NCBI GenBank assembly: GCA_003235605.1
Contig: QJVU01000615.1
Coordinates: forward strand, 1 to 7,169
DNA from: Planctomycetota bacterium
Lineage (GTDB): Bacteria; Planctomycetota; UBA1135; UBA2386
Direction: 5' to 3'
Length of the DNA stretch: 7,169 bases
Shown: piece after piece, positions 1 to 5,738 of the stretch
How the letters are laid out: each line of letters opens with the position of its first letter
How positions within the stretch are numbered: position 1 is the stretch's first letter
Notes under the pieces: model-generated
What the model saw: the letters and a program-made list of their open reading frames with translations, nothing else
Told to the model about the DNA's origin: nothing
The model's database searches: none
Made by a program: the position numbers and the translations under genes

Positions 1-731
1 GCGGACCCCGAGAGGCTCAACAACGGGGTCTGGTTGTTGCTGCCCTGGCAACCCGAGCCGAAGGTGTGCAGGTCGTTCATTCCGAACAGGAACTCCATCT
101 TGACTGCGGCCATGCTGGGGCTCGAGTTGGCGGCCTGTGCCGGGGGGCCGGACGTGGTGCTCCAGCCATAGGCATAACGCCTTTCGAACGAAGCGGTGCG
201 GTAGCCCGGCCACGACGTGTTGGAGGTGATCACTCCCGCGCCAGTGACGGTGACCTCGATGCAGAGGTTGCCCAGGGCGGAGATGTACGGAAAGCTGCGC
301 TGCAGGCCGATCCGCTCCCACTTGTTGGCGACGTTGTGCCATTCGTACTTGGCGGCCTTCAGCACGGTCACCGCGGACGCGGTGATGTTCGTGGAGAAGG
401 TCTGGCTGAGGGTGGTGCCCTTCACGTAGTCCATCTTGATCTCGATGGTGTCGAACACCCGGGTTCCCTCCACGCAGGGCGGAAAGGCAATGTCGCAGAT
501 CACGCCTGCTCCGGAACTGGTGAACCCCAGTTGGGCCGCGGTGACGATCGTCTGGTACTTCTGGTTGGCCCAGCCAGCGAAGGAACTCGACCCGACCGCG
601 TGACCGAACGGGATGACGTTGCAGCCGCCGGATGCGGGGTTGTTGTCAGTGACGAAGACACTCTGCGCGCCGGCTTCGACAACGAGCAACGACGCCAGCA
701 GACCTGCCGTGACAAGGTGGTTGTTCAGCAT
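1..731 (-). CDS. Secreted protein of unknown function, 3' end beyond window
   Basis: An uninterrupted reading frame of 243 codons runs from ATG at 731 to the window edge with no stop, so the C-terminus is missing. A good ribosome site, AAAGGAG at 743-737, sits 5 bases before the ATG. Residues 6-22 form a hydrophobic stretch ending Ala-Gly-Ala before Gln23, which reads as a Sec signal peptide with a probable cut after residue 22, although the n-region lacks Lys or Arg. The mature part is rich in Thr, Ser, Gly, Asn and aromatic residues, as in beta-rich extracellular proteins. Cysteines lie at 37, 79, 86, 157 and 228, so disulfides are plausible. Near the visible end is GSGCQGS (225-231), resembling a Gly-Ser-Gly-Cys-x-Gly-Ser stretch I associate with C-terminal regions of planctomycete exported proteins; that link is from memory. 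I recognise no enzyme motif. It is a separate unit from the tRNA and translation genes upstream. Confidence 0.8.
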   Translation of the reverse strand, partial: MLNNHLVTAGLLASLLVVEAGAQSVFVTDNNPASGGCNVIPFGHAVGSSSFAGWANQKYQTIVTAAQLGFTSSGAGVICDIAFPPCVEGTRVFDTIEIKMDYVKGTTLSQTFSTNITASAVTVLKAAKYEWHNVANKWERIGLQRSFPYISALGNLCIEVTVTGAGVITSNTSWPGYRTASFERRYAYGWSTTSGPPAQAANSSPSMAAVKMEFLFGMNDLHTFGSGCQGSNNQTPLLSLSGS

Positions 732-804
732 GGAGACTCCTTTGAGATCGTGAGACGAGAGAGACGAGGGTCGGCCGCCAGCGGTACCGCCGGGCTGCCT
801 GCGC

Positions 805-810
805 AGTATA
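805..810 (-). promoter_or_regulatory. Possible -10 element for the secreted-protein gene
   Basis: On the minus strand positions 810-805 read TATACT, five of six matches to the sigma-70 -10 consensus, in an otherwise very GC-rich 114-base gap between the tRNA and the ATG at 731. It would start RNA near 798 and leave a leader of about 65 bases. No convincing -35 element lies 16-18 bases upstream. A small inverted repeat, GCCGG-4-CCGGC at 811-824, abuts it and could be an operator or the tail of the tRNA transcript. Confidence 0.3.
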
Positions 811-845
811 GCCGGATTGCCGGCGCAGGGGGACCGCGGGAGCGG

Positions 846-921
846 TGGTGAGGGCGGAAGGACTCGAACCTTCGACCAGCGGCTTAAAAGGCCGATGCTC
901 TACCAACTGAGCTACGCCCCC
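846..921 (-). tRNA. tRNA-Lys (anticodon UUU)
   Basis: The 76-base minus-strand sequence folds as a standard cloverleaf. The acceptor stem is GGGGGCG (921-915) with CGCCCTC (856-850), including one G-U pair. The D arm has GCTC/GAGC stems around AGTTGGTA. The anticodon loop is CTTTTAA (890-884), giving anticodon UUU for lysine. The T arm is GAAGG-TTCGAGT-CCTTC. Discriminator A at 849 is followed by an encoded CCA (848-846). The outermost anticodon-stem pair (27-43) is a U-C mismatch, a minor oddity. The gene starts 44 bases after the frr stop on the same strand, with a strong hairpin filling most of the gap. A private promoter would therefore have to lie inside frr, and transcription from the upstream operon is the simpler reading. 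Confidence 0.95.
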
Positions 922-927
922 GATTCT

Positions 928-964
928 GGGCCGGGGGGGGCCACAGACGTGACCATTCCGGCCC
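928..964 (-). terminator. Terminator-like GC-rich hairpin after frr
   Basis: In minus-strand RNA, GGGCCGG (964-958) pairs perfectly with CCGGCCC (934-928). Inside it GGUCAC (954-949) pairs with GUGGCC (944-939), one G-U pair, around a GUCU loop. The structure begins one base after the frr stop codon and ends 6 bases before the tRNA 5' end. No U-tract follows, so it is not a standard intrinsic terminator. It may protect the operon mRNA 3' end, weaken read-through, or set the tRNA apart for 5' processing. Confidence 0.45.
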
Positions 965-965
965 C

Positions 966-1532
966 TCAGTCCTCCATGATCTCGACTGTCTTGTTCTTGA
1001 GGATCTCCTCCACTTGCTCTTCCCGTTTCCTCAGGTGTTCCTGGATCTCGTTGTGAAGGTCCGAGTTCAGATCTTCAGTAAGGCCGCCGCTCTTCCTCGC
1101 GGCGTCGCTGGACTTGTTGGCGTCGCGGCGGGCATTCCGAAGCACCACGCGCGTGGCCTCGCTGATCTCCTTCACCTTGCCGGAGATCTTGTGCCGCTGC
1201 TCCTCCGAGAGCGGCGGCAGGGTCAATCGTAGCAGCTTGCCGTCCGACGACGGGGTCAGTCCCAGGTCGGAGGCCAGGATGGCCTTCTCTATGCTCTTCA
1301 GGGCACTCTGGTCGAAGGGCTTCACCACCAGCTGCCGCGGCTCGGGCACCGAGATGTGCGCCAGCTGGTTGAGGGGCGTCGGGGTGCCGTAGTAGTCCGC
1401 CTTGATGGTGTCCACCAGCGCCGGAGACGCCCGGCCGGTGCGGATGGTGCGCAGCTGGTCGGTCAAGTGATGGATGGCCTTGTCCATCTTGGCCTCGAAC
1501 TCAGCGAGGATCTTCTTGGCGGTCTCGTTCAT
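966..1532 (-). CDS. frr: Ribosome recycling factor (RRF)
   Basis: This 188-residue protein matches the family throughout and is close to the usual ~185 residues. RRF acts with EF-G in the cytoplasm to split post-termination ribosomes and release mRNA and tRNA. Visible family signatures are IRTGRASPALVD (30-41), YYGTPTPLNQLA (48-59), EKAILASDLGL (82-92), LPPLSEEQR (106-114) and the hinge/tip segment LRNARRDAN (131-139), which carries the conserved arginine at 132. Long helices at both ends fit the three-helix domain. The ATG at 1532 gives exactly the expected N-terminus; the same frame stays open far upstream, but that part is out-of-frame pyrH sequence. No clear Shine-Dalgarno precedes the ATG. 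The gene is the last protein gene of the rpsB-tsf-pyrH-frr set, separated from pyrH by 121 bases with no convincing promoter or terminator. Confidence 0.97.
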   Translation of the reverse strand: MNETAKKILAEFEAKMDKAIHHLTDQLRTIRTGRASPALVDTIKADYYGTPTPLNQLAHISVPEPRQLVVKPFDQSALKSIEKAILASDLGLTPSSDGKLLRLTLPPLSEEQRHKISGKVKEISEATRVVLRNARRDANKSSDAARKSGGLTEDLNSDLHNEIQEHLRKREEQVEEILKNKTVEIMED

Positions 1533-1653
1533 GGCACGGGGCAAGGTAGCAGGATGGGAGGAACGAAACAAAGGCGGGGTCAAAGGGGTCGCCGTGGTCC
1601 CCGGATCAGGACGCTTCTCACGGTGACCGGGTCGGCCCTGGCGCCCTCGGTGC

Positions 1654-2379
1654 CTACTCCCCCACCACCCAGGTGCCGATGGGCGCGCCCTTGACCGCGC
1701 GCTGGAGGTTCCCCTCCTCGAAGAGGTTGAACACCATGATCGGCATGTCGTTCTCCATGCACAGGGTGAATGCGGTACGATCCATGATCCGCAGGTCACG
1801 GTCCAAGGCTTCGCGGAAGGTAACCTCAGGGATCCTCGTCGCCGAGGGATCGATCTCAGGGTCGGCTGTGTAGATCCCGTCCACCTTGGTGGCCTTGAAC
1901 AGCACGTCCGCGGAAAGCTCGGCAGCACGCAGCGCGGCGGCGCTGTCGGTGGTGAAGTAGGGGTTGCCGGTCCCGCAGGCCAGGAGCACGACCCGCCCAC
2001 GTGCCAGATGGCGGTCCGCACGCCGACGGACATAGGGCTCCATGAAGGTCGGCATCTGCACGGCGCTGGCGGCGCGGGTCTCGATACCCCGGCGCTCCAG
2101 CGCATCCTGCAGCGCGAGGCAGTTGATCGCCGTCGCGAGCATTCCCATCTGGTCCGCTGTGGCCCGGTTCGTGCCCATCCTTGCAATCTGCGCACCGCGG
2201 AGGAAGTTCCCTCCGCCAACGACGATCGCGATCTCCACGCCCTGCGCGGGCATCCTCGCGATCTCACCCGCCACGTTCCCGATCGCGGTCGCATCCAGGC
2301 CGTCGGCCCCCTTGCCGGAAAGGCTCTCGCCGCTGATCTTCAGCAGCACGCGGTTGATGCGGATCGGGCGCTTCGCCAA
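1654..2379 (-). CDS. pyrH: UMP kinase (uridylate kinase)
   Basis: This 241-residue protein belongs to the amino-acid-kinase fold and has the normal bacterial length. It phosphorylates UMP to UDP using ATP, the step feeding UTP and CTP synthesis; the family is usually hexameric and regulated by GTP and UTP. Conserved segments are LLKISGESL (12-20), the glycine-rich VVGGGNFLRG (53-62), GTNRATADQMGMLATAIN (69-86), GTGNPYFTTDSAAALRAAE (136-154) and the nucleotide-binding ATKVDGIYTADP (163-174). The start codon is TTG at 2379: no ATG, GTG or other usual start lies between it and the tsf stop codon, which is in the same frame seven codons upstream, and a GGAG lies 8 bases before the TTG. The 18-base gap to tsf implies co-transcription and perhaps translational coupling. 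Confidence 0.97.
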   Translation of the reverse strand: MAKRPIRINRVLLKISGESLSGKGADGLDATAIGNVAGEIARMPAQGVEIAIVVGGGNFLRGAQIARMGTNRATADQMGMLATAINCLALQDALERRGIETRAASAVQMPTFMEPYVRRRADRHLARGRVVLLACGTGNPYFTTDSAAALRAAELSADVLFKATKVDGIYTADPEIDPSATRIPEVTFREALDRDLRIMDRTAFTLCMENDMPIMVFNLFEEGNLQRAVKGAPIGTWVVGE

Positions 2380-2397
2380 GGCTTCGCTCCGGACTCT

Positions 2398-3000
2398 CTA
2401 GCCGCCGAGCTCCATGCGGGTGAAGCGCCGGATCTGGATGTTCTCCCCCAGGCTGCCAACCAGCTCCTTGCGAACACCCTCCACGGTCTTGTTGTCGTCC
2501 TTGACCCAGGGCTGATCCAGGAGGCAGTGTTCCTCGAAGAACTTCTGCATGCGACCCTCCACGGCCTTCTCGATGACCTGTTCCGGCTTCCCGGCCATCT
2601 GTTCCCGGGTGCGCTCGAGCTGGAAGTTGCGCTCCTTCTCGATGTCTTGGGGTGTCACTTCCTCGCGCGACAGGTGCCGCGGCTTCATGGCAGCTATGTG
2701 CAGGCACAGGTCCTTGCCAAACTGCCGGAACTGCTCGTTCCGGGCCACGAAATCGGTCTCGCACGCCACCTCCGCCAGCACCCCCAGCTTGGCGTCGTGA
2801 TGGACATAGCTGAAGACCATGCCCTCGTTGGCTTCCCGGTCGGCCTTGCGATCCGCCTGCTGCAGGCCCTTCTTCCGCAGTACCTCTACCGCCCTTTCCG
2901 TGTCGCCTTTGGCCTCGTTGAGCGCCCGTTTGCAGTCCATCATCGGGGCCCCGGTGCGCTTCCGCAGATCCATCACGGTCTTTGCATCGACGTCAGCCAT
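2398..3000 (-). CDS. tsf: Elongation factor Ts, compact form
   Basis: EF-Ts is the nucleotide exchange factor that releases GDP from EF-Tu. The 200-residue protein carries both family signatures: LRKRTGAPMMDCKRAL (12-27) in the N-terminal UBA-like domain, and EVACETDFVAR (77-87), whose TDFV contacts the EF-Tu nucleotide domain. At 200 residues it is much shorter than the E. coli protein (283) and resembles compact versions such as that of Thermus, with a single core subdomain and no long coiled-coil insert. The ATG at 3000 starts the conserved N-terminus, with GAGAGGA placed about 8 bases upstream. It lies between rpsB (158-base gap) and pyrH (18-base gap), the classical order. Confidence 0.97.
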   Translation of the reverse strand: MADVDAKTVMDLRKRTGAPMMDCKRALNEAKGDTERAVEVLRKKGLQQADRKADREANEGMVFSYVHHDAKLGVLAEVACETDFVARNEQFRQFGKDLCLHIAAMKPRHLSREEVTPQDIEKERNFQLERTREQMAGKPEQVIEKAVEGRMQKFFEEHCLLDQPWVKDDNKTVEGVRKELVGSLGENIQIRRFTRMELGG

Positions 3001-3084
3001 GGCTGGGTCCTCTCGTGTCTCTGTTTCGCATGGTTCCTATGGTTCGTGGGGTTTCAGTGCGGCGGGTTGCAGTGAACGAAGCGC

Positions 3085-3133
3085 CCCGGAGACCGGGAGC
3101 CACAGGGACTGGAGCACAATGCGGGATACCGCA
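3085..3133 (-). other. Two small hairpins in the rpsB-tsf spacer
   Basis: The 158-base gap between rpsB and tsf contains two perfect short inverted repeats: TGCGG-GATA-CCGCA at 3120-3133 and CCCGG-AGA-CCGGG at 3085-3097. Neither is followed by a U-tract. A 7-base direct repeat, GAACCAT on the minus strand, occurs at 3045-3039 and 3036-3030, just ahead of the tsf ribosome site. These could modulate the rpsB:tsf ratio by attenuation or RNA processing, but short stems are expected by chance at this GC content. Confidence 0.25.
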
Positions 3134-3158
3134 GGCCGGGGTCGTGGTGCCGAGCCGC

Positions 3159-4193
3159 TCAGCTCTCGGGCTCCTCGGCCGGGGTCTCCTCGGGCTCGTC
3201 CTCGGGCTCGTCCTCGGCTGCGGCCTCGGCCCGCCTCGCCCTGGCGACGAACTCGGCATCCGCCTTGGCCTCCAGGTCCAGGTCCTCGGTATCGGTATCG
3301 GGTTCGGCGGCGGCGTCACTGCCAAACGACACGGAATCCGAGTGGCCGCCGTGACGCTCCGCAAAGCGGCCGCCTGCGGTGCGCCCGGCACGGCCACCGG
3401 CACCCCCCCGTGGCCGGCGCGGCCGCTCCTGGGAACGACGCCCGGCAACGGTGCGGGTCCGGGCATCTGAAGCGGCGGCCCGTTGGCTTTCGGCGAGCGC
3501 CTCGTCGGACATGCCCTGACGCCCTTCGATGACTGCGTCGGCCAGCTTGCTCATCAGCAACTGCACTGACGCCATGGCGTCGTCGTTTCCGGGGATCACG
3601 ATGTCCGCGGACTCGGGATCACAGTCTGTATCCAGGATGCAGACCACAGGCACATTCATCCGCGCTGCCTCGCGAACGGTGATCTCTTCCCGCCGTGGAT
3701 CAACCACGATCAGGGCACCGGGCAAGCCATGGAGGTCACGCACGCCCTCGAGGTTTCGACGGATCTTGCGCATCTCGCGGCGAAGCGTTGCCTGGTTCTT
3801 CTTCTTGTACTTCTCCATGGAGCCGTCGGCTTCCATGGCCTCCAACTCCTCCAGGCGTTTGAGGCGCTCACGAACGGTGTTGAAGTTGGTGAGGGTGCCG
3901 CCAATCCAGCGCTCGGTGATCGCCGGCATGCCACAACGGGCCGCCTCCGACTCGACAACGGATCGGATCTGCCGCTTGGTGCCGAGGAACATGATCTGGG
4001 CACCGGTCGCCGCCAGATTGCGCAGGAAGTGCGTGGCCTGAAACAGACCACGGATGGTCTCCTTCAGGTTGATGATGTGGATGTGGTGCCGCTTGCCGTA
4101 GATGTACGGCTTCATCTTCGGATTCCAGCGGCTGGCGGTGTGGCCGAGGTGGACACCGGCCTTGATCAGATCTTCGACTTTGAGTAGGGTCAC
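3159..4193 (-). CDS. rpsB: 30S ribosomal protein S2 with long C-terminal extension
   Basis: The first ~226 of 344 residues are a complete S2, a small-subunit protein that joins late in assembly and lies near the mRNA exit region. Clear family segments are LIKAGVHLGH (9-18), WNPKMKPYIYG (23-33), HIINLKETI (39-47), FLGTKRQ (69-75), RWIGGTLTNFNTV (95-107), GLPGALIVVDPRRE (156-169) and DIVIPGNDDA (197-206). The start is GTG at 4193; no ATG fits and no Shine-Dalgarno is visible, but the N-terminus aligns well with known S2 proteins. Residues ~227-344 are extra: a basic Arg/Gly-rich part (about 245-284), then a strongly acidic Glu/Asp/Ala/Pro-rich tail (about 297-344). Such tails are probably disordered. 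Typical bacterial S2 is about 240-260 residues; longer forms exist in some lineages. It heads the rpsB-tsf-pyrH-frr operon behind a likely promoter at 4254-4227. Confidence 0.96.
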   Translation of the reverse strand: MTLLKVEDLIKAGVHLGHTASRWNPKMKPYIYGKRHHIHIINLKETIRGLFQATHFLRNLAATGAQIMFLGTKRQIRSVVESEAARCGMPAITERWIGGTLTNFNTVRERLKRLEELEAMEADGSMEKYKKKNQATLRREMRKIRRNLEGVRDLHGLPGALIVVDPRREEITVREAARMNVPVVCILDTDCDPESADIVIPGNDDAMASVQLLMSKLADAVIEGRQGMSDEALAESQRAAASDARTRTVAGRRSQERPRRPRGGAGGRAGRTAGGRFAERHGGHSDSVSFGSDAAAEPDTDTEDLDLEAKADAEFVARARRAEAAAEDEPEDEPEETPAEEPES

Positions 4194-4226
4194 GCTGTTT
4201 CGCGTACGGGATGCAAAGGGCGGAGG

Positions 4227-4254
4227 ATTCTAGGGCCGTCCGGGCGGGGATCAA
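4227..4254 (-). promoter_or_regulatory. Likely sigma-70 promoter of the rpsB operon
   Basis: On the minus strand TTGATC (4254-4249) and TAGAAT (4232-4227) are separated by 16 bases, matching the -35 and -10 consensus at four and five of six positions. These AT-rich hexamers stand out in a GC-rich region. Transcription would start near 4220, leaving a leader of only about 27 bases before the GTG at 4193. That is too short for the structured S2-binding leader known in some bacteria. Confidence 0.6.
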
Positions 4255-4267
4255 GTTCGCTCTGCAG

Positions 4268-4304
4268 GCAACCTGGGTGTTGCAGGATCCCACACCGACG
4301 GTGT
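4268..4304. repeat. Two adjacent short palindromes upstream of the rpsB promoter
   Basis: GCAAC-CTGGGT-GTTGC occupies 4268-4283 and ACACCG-A-CGGTGT occupies 4292-4304, both perfect. Their centres are about 22 bases apart, roughly two helical turns, and they lie 14-50 bases upstream of the -35 element of the rpsB promoter. This is where an activator or a dimeric repressor could bind. No known operator consensus is recognised. Confidence 0.35.
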
Positions 4305-4591
4305 CGCAGCCTCCCGGCGAGGTCCCGAAGCCCGGCCCGGAGCGCCATACCGCCGTACCCGCCCCCAACCTCGCATTCGGGCTCCCCGGCAGCCGGCACC
4401 ACCCCGCTTTCCTGTTCCTGGCCATGGGCACCCCGGGCCACCTCCTCTCTCCAGCCCGGTGGCGCGGCCGGCGCCTGCCGACCTCGGGCAGCCTGGATGG
4501 TGACGCGGGTACGTGGCGTCGATGGCACCGGCGGACCGGCCGCCACCACCGGATCCAGGGACGGACAACGGCGGCACTCGGCGAGCAGAGC

Positions 4592-4619
4592 CCAAGATCC
4601 CGCCACCAAGATCCCGCCA
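4592..4619. repeat. Perfect 14-bp tandem direct repeat
   Basis: CCAAGATCCCGCCA is repeated twice with no gap, at 4592-4605 and 4606-4619, about 80-105 bases upstream of the diguanylate cyclase start. Two head-to-tail copies could form a binding site for a response regulator or other tandem-binding protein. A recent slippage duplication is the plain alternative. Confidence 0.7.
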
Positions 4620-4697
4620 ATTGATGGGAAGCCTCGCCCGGCGCGCGGGGTACATTTGCCTGGGACAGGGCTGCCGGGCGGATGGATCCGGGATTCA

Positions 4698-5720
4698 ATG
4701 ATCGAGGGCTACCAAGCAGCGACAACCGAGACCACCAGCAACATGGCTACGGCCAAGGGCCAGGCGCAGATCTTCTTCCTGAACCACTCCGGTAACCCGG
4801 TCGATGAACTGGTGGATCGGCTGCGGGCCATGGGTCACCAGGTCAGGGAGACCGGGTCCATCGTCGAGACCCATCGCCTGCTGGCCCGCCACCGGCCGGA
4901 CCTGGTGGTCTTGAATCCCCTGGTCATGAAACCCGCCAGCACGGAGATGGAGTTGCTCGAGGACCTGCAGAGGGAGGACAAGCCTGTTCCAGTGATCGTG
5001 CTGGTGGAGGATCTGGACTCCTTCCACGCGTCGAACAGCACGCGTATTTCCATCCTGGATTTCATGGCGATGCCGCACTCGCCGGACGAGTTGGTGCACA
5101 GGGTGCGGCTGGCGCTGCTCCACCGCGGCAAGCAGATGGACCTCTACCAACGTACGCAGGAGCTCGAGGGGCAGGTCAGCATCGACTTCAAGACCAACCT
5201 GATCAGCGAGCGCTACTTCAAGAACATCCTGACGATGGAGTTCAAGCGTTCCCAGCGCCACGGTGCGGCGCTAGCGTTGCTCCTGGTCGACGTGGACAAC
5301 TTCAAGAACATCAACGACACCACCGACTACTCGTTCGGAGACGAGGTGCTGGTTCGGGTGGCCAGGGTCCTGAGAAACACCATCCGCGCAACCGACTATG
5401 CGGCTCGGTTCGGCGGCGACGAGTTCGTGCTGTTGCTGCCCCACACCACTCCCGCCGAGGCCGTACAGACCGCCATCCGGGTGCGCAAGGCCGTCTCGGG
5501 CCTGATCGTCGAGAGCCGCGGCTTCGAAACCAAGGTCGCCGTCTCCATCGGCATCGGCACCTTCGACGGTCGCGCCAGCAGCAGCCCCGAAGAGCTGCGC
5601 CGCCATGCCAACAAGGCCCTGCAGGAGGCCAAGCGCCGGGGCAAGAACCAGGTATGGCTCTACTCCCATGCAAGCGGGCCGTCCGGCAGCGCCAAGGGCC
5701 AGGCCAGCGGTCAGCAATAG
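4698..5720 (+). CDS. Diguanylate cyclase with degenerate receiver domain (GGDEF)
   Basis: The 340-residue protein makes cyclic di-GMP from two GTP. Residues ~23-143 look like a CheY-type receiver that has lost the phosphorylation residues: the acidic pair is replaced around N29-H30, the phospho-acceptor Asp is Asn73 (DLVVLNPL), the switch Thr/Ser is Val103 and the usual Lys is Met125. A probable linker helix (~143-162) leads to a GGDEF domain (~163-330). Catalytic residues are present: D198 in LVDVDNFKNIND, N206, D215 and the signature GGDEF (239-243). The RxxD inhibitory site, RATD (230-233), is at the canonical spacing, so product inhibition is expected. There is no signal peptide or membrane segment, so it is cytoplasmic. 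The frame is open up to 4497, but residues before 4698 look noncoding; ATG 4743 is an alternative start. Neither start has a strong ribosome site. The last ~20 residues are Gly/Ser/Gln-rich. rsmE follows after 18 bases. Confidence 0.9.
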   Translation: MIEGYQAATTETTSNMATAKGQAQIFFLNHSGNPVDELVDRLRAMGHQVRETGSIVETHRLLARHRPDLVVLNPLVMKPASTEMELLEDLQREDKPVPVIVLVEDLDSFHASNSTRISILDFMAMPHSPDELVHRVRLALLHRGKQMDLYQRTQELEGQVSIDFKTNLISERYFKNILTMEFKRSQRHGAALALLLVDVDNFKNINDTTDYSFGDEVLVRVARVLRNTIRATDYAARFGGDEFVLLLPHTTPAEAVQTAIRVRKAVSGLIVESRGFETKVAVSIGIGTFDGRASSSPEELRRHANKALQEAKRRGKNQVWLYSHASGPSGSAKGQASGQQ

Positions 5721-5738
5721 GACCGCCGTGAGCCCGCG

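Larger units (their letters stand above)
4255..4697. other. Divergent intergenic region, no gene supported
   Basis: About 440 bases separate the rpsB promoter from the chosen start of the plus-strand diguanylate cyclase gene. Frames are open here on both strands, but their translations are Pro/Arg/Gly-rich with no recognisable domain, as expected from GC-rich noncoding DNA. The region holds two short palindromes next to the rpsB promoter and a 14-bp tandem repeat nearer the cyclase gene, listed separately. A weak -10-like TACATT at 4651-4656 could serve the cyclase gene, but no matching -35 is well placed (TTGATG at 4621 is 24 bases away). Confidence 0.5.

Noticed and set aside
66..851. A 261-residue plus-strand frame.
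   Set aside because: It is antisense to the signal-peptide-bearing minus-strand gene and runs through the tRNA-side spacer; its translation is a low-information Gly/Arg/Asp/Val mix typical of GC-rich antisense frames.
966..2294. A 442-residue minus-strand frame that includes frr.
   Set aside because: Only the last 188 residues are RRF. The upstream part is pyrH read out of frame and is Arg/Ser/Pro-rich; the ATG at 1532 is the correct start.
2993..3031. A 12-codon frame starting at ATG 3031 and overlapping the tsf start as a regulatory leader peptide.
   Set aside because: It has no ribosome site of its own, and short overlapping frames like this arise easily by chance.
2008..3075. A 355-residue plus-strand frame across pyrH and tsf.
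   Set aside because: It is antisense to two unmistakable conserved genes and shows the Leu/His/Gly-rich composition of a shadow frame.
4190..4624. Frames on both strands in the rpsB-cyclase gap as possible small genes.
   Set aside because: They overlap the probable rpsB promoter, lack ribosome sites and have noncoding-like composition.
4497..4697. Extending the diguanylate cyclase to an upstream start at 4497 (67 extra residues).
   Set aside because: The extra part is Pro/Gly/Arg-rich, contains the tandem repeat, and has no domain-like pattern. The receiver-like fold begins after 4698, so 4698 or 4743 is more credible.
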